Source: Parcubacteria group bacterium (GTDB taxonomy: Bacteria; Patescibacteriota; Minisyncoccia; JACPCQ01). From it: a stretch of 9,567 bases of DNA. Position numbers and translations under genes: made by a program. Every line of letters starts with the position of its first letter. The first letter of the stretch is position 1. The stretch covers positions 1 to 9,567 of the forward strand of contig JACPCQ010000015.1 in assembly GCA_016179715.1 (NCBI GenBank), in the 5' to 3' direction. Shown in pieces: positions 6,147 through 9,567 of this stretch. A model generated the notes under the pieces. It was not told the DNA's origin, made no database searches, and saw only the letters and a program-made list of their open reading frames with translations.

Positions 6147-6521
6147 TTATGCGGTTTGAAACATGCGCTGCAGTTGCCGCCGCGCCGTCGCGTCAATAAC
6201 AATTACGTCATTGACACGCAGGTGTACACCCGCAATGAGTTCCGGCCGCACGCGCTTTTCTATAACAACATTTTTTCCAAGGCGTTTTTTGAGTTTTCCA
6301 ACGACATAATCAGAGTCGCGAGCAATAGTAACTTCTATTCTTGCGGTCTTTGCCGCATTGTCATAATACGTTCTAAATAGGCGAAAAATCTGCGGCAACC
6401 CGGAAAAATCACGATGTTTCCGCGCCAGACGCAGAAATCTGGAGATGGCGGCAGCGTCTAATTTCCGCTCACAGGCAAGCGCACAAAGCGCCCGTGCGTA
6501 GATGTCCGGCGTATAGGTCAT
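6147..6521 (-). CDS. atpH: F1 ATP synthase delta subunit, shortened
   Basis: The product has 124 residues against a usual 170-185. The C-terminal part is recognisable: ARIEVTIARDS (60-70) is the first strand region, and RPELIAGVHLRVNDVIVIDATARRQL (from 92) matches the family ending LIGG-x-x-x-x-x-x-D-x-x-x-D-x-S. The start MTYTPDIYARALCALA also fits the first helix of delta. The loss is therefore internal to the N-terminal helical domain, which normally has six helices and caps alpha. The protein attaches the b stalk to F1. Its ATG overlaps the atpF stop as ATGA (6521-6518). Confidence 0.88.
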   Translation of the reverse strand: MTYTPDIYARALCALACERKLDAAAISRFLRLARKHRDFSGLPQIFRLFRTYYDNAAKTARIEVTIARDSDYVVGKLKKRLGKNVVIEKRVRPELIAGVHLRVNDVIVIDATARRQLQRMFQTA

Positions 6522-7033
6522 GAGAAATTCTTTTGCGCCCCGTCAAATGCCGCGAGCGCCCGTTTAACAAGCTCTTCGTCAATCTGCTCGGGAGAACCTG
6601 CGATGGCTTTTGCCGCCGCCATGCGCACCAACTCGGCAGATTGTTTTGAGAACTCTGCGGCCGCGCGCCGCTTTTCTTGTTCCGCGCAAGCTCTTGTTTC
6701 TGCAATAATTGCTTCACCTTTCTTTTGCGCAGAAGAAAGAATTTCCGCCTCGCGCACTTTTCCCTGTTCCTCTCCGCGATTGATAATTTCCAGAGAGCGC
6801 ACCTCGGCTTTTTCCACGATAATTGTGTGTTCCCGCTCTGCTTCTTCCAGCCGTTTTTCTGAATCCTCGCGCATTTTCATTCCGTCGGCGATGCGCACTC
6901 TGCGCTCCTCGAGCATCCTCAATATCGGACGATACGCAAAACGATACAACAGAAAAAATAACACCCCAAAATTGACCGCTTGCGCGATGATGAGACGAAC
7001 ATCTATTCCAAATTTATGCAGAAAAATTTCCAT
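6518..7033 (-). CDS. atpF: Fo ATP synthase b subunit
   Basis: The peripheral stalk protein, 171 residues from the ATG at 7033. It has one membrane helix (about 14-31, ending in FGVLFFLLYRF), the conserved RPIL turn (35-38), and then a long charged helix (EERRVRIADGMKMREDSEKR onward), expected to dimerise as a coiled coil and bind delta. The frame stays open to a TTG at 7078, but that would place a strong hairpin inside the coding sequence and add basic residues before the membrane helix, so the ATG is preferred. No Shine-Dalgarno sequence lies in front of it. The C terminus overlaps atpH by ATGA. A b/b' split is not seen; only one b gene is present. Confidence 0.93.
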   Translation of the reverse strand: MEIFLHKFGIDVRLIIAQAVNFGVLFFLLYRFAYRPILRMLEERRVRIADGMKMREDSEKRLEEAEREHTIIVEKAEVRSLEIINRGEEQGKVREAEILSSAQKKGEAIIAETRACAEQEKRRAAAEFSKQSAELVRMAAAKAIAGSPEQIDEELVKRALAAFDGAQKNFS

Positions 7034-7044
7034 GCACGCGAAAC

Positions 7045-7066
7045 GGCGTCCCGAAAACAGGACGCC
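7045..7066 (-). promoter_or_regulatory. intercistronic hairpin between atpE and atpF
   Basis: On the minus strand GGCGTCCTG pairs with CGGGACGCC around a TTTT loop: nine pairs, one of them a G-T wobble. It sits in the 53-nt atpE-atpF gap, 20 nt after the atpE stop and 11 nt before the atpF ATG. No T run follows, so it is not a normal terminator. Its position fits an RNA stabiliser or processing block that protects atpE mRNA, or a structure limiting atpF initiation. That role is inference. Confidence 0.65.
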
Positions 7067-7086
7067 TGCAATCCGCAACTAACCCG

Positions 7087-7308
7087 CTAGACGAATTTCA
7101 AAATCAACGAAACCACCAGGGCATAGATGGCAATGGCCTCCGCAAACGCGATGGCAAGAATCATTGCCGTCTGCACCTTGTTGGACGCCTCCGGGTTGCG
7201 CCCGATTGCCTCCAACCCCTTCGCGCCGATAAGCGCGATGGCAAATGCCGGCATCATGGTGCCGAGCGCCATGATAATCGCAATAGCAAACTCCTTAGAA
7301 ATATCCAT
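7087..7308 (-). CDS. atpE: Fo ATP synthase c subunit (proton-type)
   Basis: The rotor-ring proteolipid, 73 residues, two membrane helices joined by the polar loop GRNPEA (36-41). The ion-binding carboxylate is E57 in AFAEAIAIY. Aligning on the R-N/Q-P loop, the place of the Na+-ligand Gln of Ilyobacter-type c subunits is I24, and the residue after E57 is Ala rather than Ser, so proton coupling is more likely than Na+. The start ATG at 7308 has AGG (7317-7315) upstream as a Shine-Dalgarno-like site. A 77-nt AT-rich spacer precedes it and a hairpin follows it, features compatible with raised expression of the multi-copy ring subunit. Confidence 0.97.
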   Translation of the reverse strand: MDISKEFAIAIIMALGTMMPAFAIALIGAKGLEAIGRNPEASNKVQTAMILAIAFAEAIAIYALVVSLILKFV

Positions 7309-7385
7309 GACGACCTGAATAATTAAGCTAACGATTAATAATTAACTTACGGCAAAAATTCACAAAAACCGCTTGCACACGAACT
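7309..7385 (-). promoter_or_regulatory. AT-rich atpB-atpE spacer, possible translation enhancer or internal promoter
   Basis: This 77-nt gap is the longest inside the operon and far richer in A and T than its surroundings. TTAATTA occurs twice on the minus strand. TTGTGA and a downstream TATTAA with a 19-nt spacer make only a poor promoter match. By analogy with the A/U-rich atpE leader of E. coli it may favour ribosome loading on atpE; this is inference from position and composition. Confidence 0.35.
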
Positions 7386-8126
7386 TCACTGGTGTTCCGC
7401 TACCGCGATACTGACAAAAACGGTGGTTAACATCGCAAACACCAGCGCTTGCACCAATCCCACGAATATCTCCAGCATGAGAAACGGTACCGGCGCTCCA
7501 TAAGGCGCCAGAAAGCCGATAATGAGCAGGAGTATTTCGCCGGCAAAGATGTTCCCAAACAAACGAAACGAGAACGAAATTATTTTAGCAATTTCTGAAA
7601 CTATTTCAAGTGCCCCCACAAAAAACGCGACGGGGTTCCGAAATGAAATAAAACGGCCTGCGTATTTGAAAAAACCGATTGCGGCAATACCAAAAAATTG
7701 TGTCGCAAAAACGGAGAGGACTGCAAGGGCAAGCGTGAAGTTGATATCGCTCGCGCTTGAGCGAAAAAGCGGGATTGAGGCCTCATGCCCGTCCACGAAG
7801 TGAAAAACGCTGATGGCGCCCAGAAAAGGAAAGATGCCAAACCAGTTGGAAACTAAAATAAAAAGAAAAATTGTCGCAATAAAAGGAAAGTAGCGCTCCG
7901 CTTTCTCGCGACTTCCAAAAGAAGACTCCAAAAGACCAAGCACGGCTTCTACGGTAAATTCAAAGATATTTTGAACCCCCGACGGGATAAGTTTCGGACG
8001 GCGCAGAAAGAAAAACGCCGCACCCCCCAGCGCCAACAAAACAAACCACCCCATGAGCAGGGTGTTTGTAACCGGAAAACCAAAAATGCTAAAGACGGCC
8101 TCCGCCGCTATAGAAATCTCATGCAT
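7386..8126 (-). CDS. atpB: Fo ATP synthase a subunit
   Basis: The membrane stator channel protein, 246 residues from the ATG at 8126. Several hydrophobic segments are visible, about 22-40, 82-106, 130-154, 190-208 and 213-242. The essential arginine facing the c ring is R188 in SFRLFGNIFAGE (185-196). SNWFGIFPFLG (93-103) is a typical first-loop motif of bacterial a subunits. The frame stays open to another ATG at 8162, but a candidate -10 box ends three bases before it, so that ATG would lie at or before the transcript start; the ATG at 8126 also gives a standard short N terminus. No clear Shine-Dalgarno sequence precedes either. It is the first gene of the operon; no atpI is present in front of it. 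Confidence 0.95.
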   Translation of the reverse strand: MHEISIAAEAVFSIFGFPVTNTLLMGWFVLLALGGAAFFFLRRPKLIPSGVQNIFEFTVEAVLGLLESSFGSREKAERYFPFIATIFLFILVSNWFGIFPFLGAISVFHFVDGHEASIPLFRSSASDINFTLALAVLSVFATQFFGIAAIGFFKYAGRFISFRNPVAFFVGALEIVSEIAKIISFSFRLFGNIFAGEILLLIIGFLAPYGAPVPFLMLEIFVGLVQALVFAMLTTVFVSIAVAEHQ

Positions 8127-8164
8127 TATGATTACAGAAAATATGCCTCTGGTAAGGCACATTT

Positions 8165-8193
8165 AGTATAATCAAAGACGCACAAAATTTCCA
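8165..8193 (-). promoter_or_regulatory. candidate sigma70 promoter of the atp operon
   Basis: On the minus strand TGGAAA (8193-8188, four of six matches to the -35 consensus) is separated by 17 nt from TATACT (8170-8165, five of six matches to the -10 consensus). Initiation would fall near 8158, leaving about 30 nt before the atpB ATG at 8126. It lies in the short gap after the ABC exporter stop, where no convincing terminator is seen, so read-through from upstream is also possible. Confidence 0.45.
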
Positions 8194-8220
8194 TAGCCGC
8201 ATGAGCCCTGTGCGCAGGTG

Positions 8221-9567
8221 TTAATGCAGACCCGTATGCAGGCGGTACAGCGCGGCATAAATGCCGTTTTTTGCAATCAGCGCATCGTGCGTTCCTTCTT
8301 CCACGATATTCCCTTTCTCAAAAACCAAAATTCTGTCCGCGCGGCGCACCGTGCTTAACCGGTGCGCGATGATAAACGTCGTGCGGCCCTTCATAAGCCG
8401 TTCAAGCGATGTGGTGATGTCCTGCTCGGTCTGAATATCCAAAGCGCTGGTCGGCTCGTCCAAAATGAGAATTGCCGGGTCGCGCAATATGGCGCGCGCA
8501 ATTGCGATGCGCTGTTTCTGCCCCACCGAGAGTTTTACACCGCGCTCTCCCACAATCTGGCTATACTTTCTCGGAAACTGCTCAATAAATTTGTCCGCAT
8601 ACGCTTCCCTGGCGGCATCCCTCACCGCCCCCTGCGAGGCCGTAAAATTTCCGTAACGGATATTCATCCGAACTGTCCCGTTAAAAAGCAGTACTTCCTG
8701 CGGCACCACTGCGATGCGCGAACGCAACGCAACAAGGTCAAGCGTGCTGATATCGTGCCCGTCAATAAAAATATTGCCGGAGGAAGGAAAATAATAACCG
8801 GACAGAAGACTGGCAATCGTGCTTTTCCCAACTCCCGACTCCCCCACCAGCGCAATAACCTCGCCGGGCCGCACGGTAAAACTTACACGACGCAACACCG
8901 TCCGCTCACGCGCTCCATACCGAAACGATACATGGCGAAACTCTACCTCACCGCGCAGGCGCTTCAATTGCACCCCTGTACCGGGCGGCGTATACCGTTC
9001 CGTCGGCGCGCTCAACACCCGTTCTGCCTGCTCCACCGCCACCACGCCGTTTTGTATCGTCTGCCAGTTATACCCCAGCGTCACAAACGGCCCGAAAATC
9101 ATTGCCGCGTACCCATTAAGCGCAATCAGCTCGCCCGGCGTCATCCGTCCCTGAAAAATGGCGTAAATAGACAAGAAAAATATCGCCAGCTGCGTTAACG
9201 TTACAATCATGCGCTGATAGAACCCCATCGTGCTCCAGATACGGTCAATGTTGAATGAGAGCTTCGCCGCAACATCAATAAACTTACGGGAAAATGACTT
9301 TGCTTCATGACGCTCTGCGGTAAACTGCTTTACCGTCTCCACGTTATAGAGCGCGTCATAAGCGCTCCCGAACGCCTCGCTATATGCCCGATGAGACTGT
9401 CGCTGGAGCGAGGCGGCGGGAGCGGCAACGCGAAGAAGTAGCAAAGTATAAATAATAATACCCGCAAAAAGCACCGCACTTGCTTCCGGCTTTATAAAAA
9501 GCACCACGACCACGCCAACAATTACACTCAAAAAGCGGGGCGCAAGCTCAATAATGACATTCTCCAC
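8221..9567 (-). CDS. ABC exporter half-transporter, 5' end outside window
   Basis: The C-terminal 448 residues of an ABC exporter, a membrane domain fused to an ATPase domain as in MsbA/MdlB/ATM1-type proteins. Residue positions count from the window edge. Membrane helices lie at about 11-25, 30-46, 118-138 and 150-168; the earlier ones are beyond the edge. The coupling region contains SEAFGSAYDALYNVETVKQF. The nucleotide-binding domain has Walker A GESGVGKST (242-250), Q-loop Q290 in VVPQEVLLF, signature LSVGQ (346-350, usually LSGGQ), Walker B ILILDEPTSALD (366-377) and H-loop H402 in IIAHRLSTV. It would dimerise and export a hydrophobic or peptide substrate; the substrate cannot be told. 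The reading frame is open at the edge (a GTG is the last codon there), so the true start lies further right. It runs in the same direction as the atp operon and ends 94 nt before atpB. Confidence 0.93.
   Translation of the reverse strand: MENVIIELAPRFLSVIVGVVVVLFIKPEASAVLFAGIIIYTLLLLRVAAPAASLQRQSHRAYSEAFGSAYDALYNVETVKQFTAERHEAKSFSRKFIDVAAKLSFNIDRIWSTMGFYQRMIVTLTQLAIFFLSIYAIFQGRMTPGELIALNGYAAMIFGPFVTLGYNWQTIQNGVVAVEQAERVLSAPTERYTPPGTGVQLKRLRGEVEFRHVSFRYGARERTVLRRVSFTVRPGEVIALVGESGVGKSTIASLLSGYYFPSSGNIFIDGHDISTLDLVALRSRIAVVPQEVLLFNGTVRMNIRYGNFTASQGAVRDAAREAYADKFIEQFPRKYSQIVGERGVKLSVGQKQRIAIARAILRDPAILILDEPTSALDIQTEQDITTSLERLMKGRTTFIIAHRLSTVRRADRILVFEKGNIVEEGTHDALIAKNGIYAALYRLHTGLH

Noticed and set aside
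8207..8218. CCTG/CAGG inverted repeat after the ABC exporter
   Set aside because: Four pairs with no following T run on the minus strand; not adequate as a terminator.
8362..9198. Plus-strand open frame of 278 codons
   Set aside because: It is antisense to the ABC exporter ATPase domain and is rich in Arg, His and Pro, typical of a shadow frame.
1..9567. CRISPR array, tRNA or rRNA genes, insertion sequences
   Set aside because: No regularly spaced repeats, cloverleaf-like segments, rRNA-like sequence, transposase motifs or terminal inverted repeats were seen; the window is almost entirely protein-coding.

Overview
The window carries one nearly complete theme. A full F-type ATP synthase operon lies on the minus strand. 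It is preceded, also on the minus strand, by the 3' part of an ABC exporter gene, and it is followed by a small beta-carbonic-anhydrase-like gene. A single plus-strand gene of unfamiliar type converges on the operon from the other side. The compact layout (ATGA overlaps, 1-31 nt gaps, very short delta and epsilon subunits, no atpI) looks like a small-genome bacterium, most likely a Candidate Phyla Radiation (Patescibacteria/Parcubacteria-like) lineage; this placement is inference from gene form, not a database result. TGA ends several genes in the window (atpB, atpF, atpD), so the standard bacterial code applies and UGA-recoding lineages are excluded.

Layout from left to right. 1-102 is leader DNA with a possible weak promoter. 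103-1398 (+) encodes a 431-residue protein with the outline of a helix-hairpin-helix (HhH-GPD) DNA glycosylase, a C-terminal Cys-x2-Cys-x5-Cys cluster, and a sliding-clamp-binding type pentapeptide in each tail (QKSLF near the N terminus, QGFLF at the C terminus). 1399-1558 holds a probable bidirectional terminator. 1559-2017 (-) is a 152-residue beta-carbonic-anhydrase-like protein whose start region has a 17-bp tandem duplication, producing a six-codon leader ORF coupled to the real start. 2052-8126 (-) is atpC, atpD, atpG, atpA, atpH, atpF, atpE and atpB in map order, transcribed as atpB-E-F-H-A-G-D-C. 8163-8220 holds a candidate promoter for the operon. 8221-9567 (-) is the ABC exporter, whose 5' end lies beyond the window.

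How the genes work together. atpB, atpE and atpF build the membrane Fo sector; atpH, atpA, atpG, atpD and atpC build F1 and the stator link. The c subunit keeps the ion-binding glutamate but lacks the Gln and Ser partners of Na+-type rings, so the enzyme is probably proton-coupled. The carbonic-anhydrase-like gene is the last cistron of the same transcript and could link CO2/bicarbonate or local pH chemistry to proton flux, but that link is speculative. The convergent gene looks like an independent DNA-repair-type function. The points most worth following up are its paired clamp motifs and the duplicated start of the carbonic-anhydrase-like gene.
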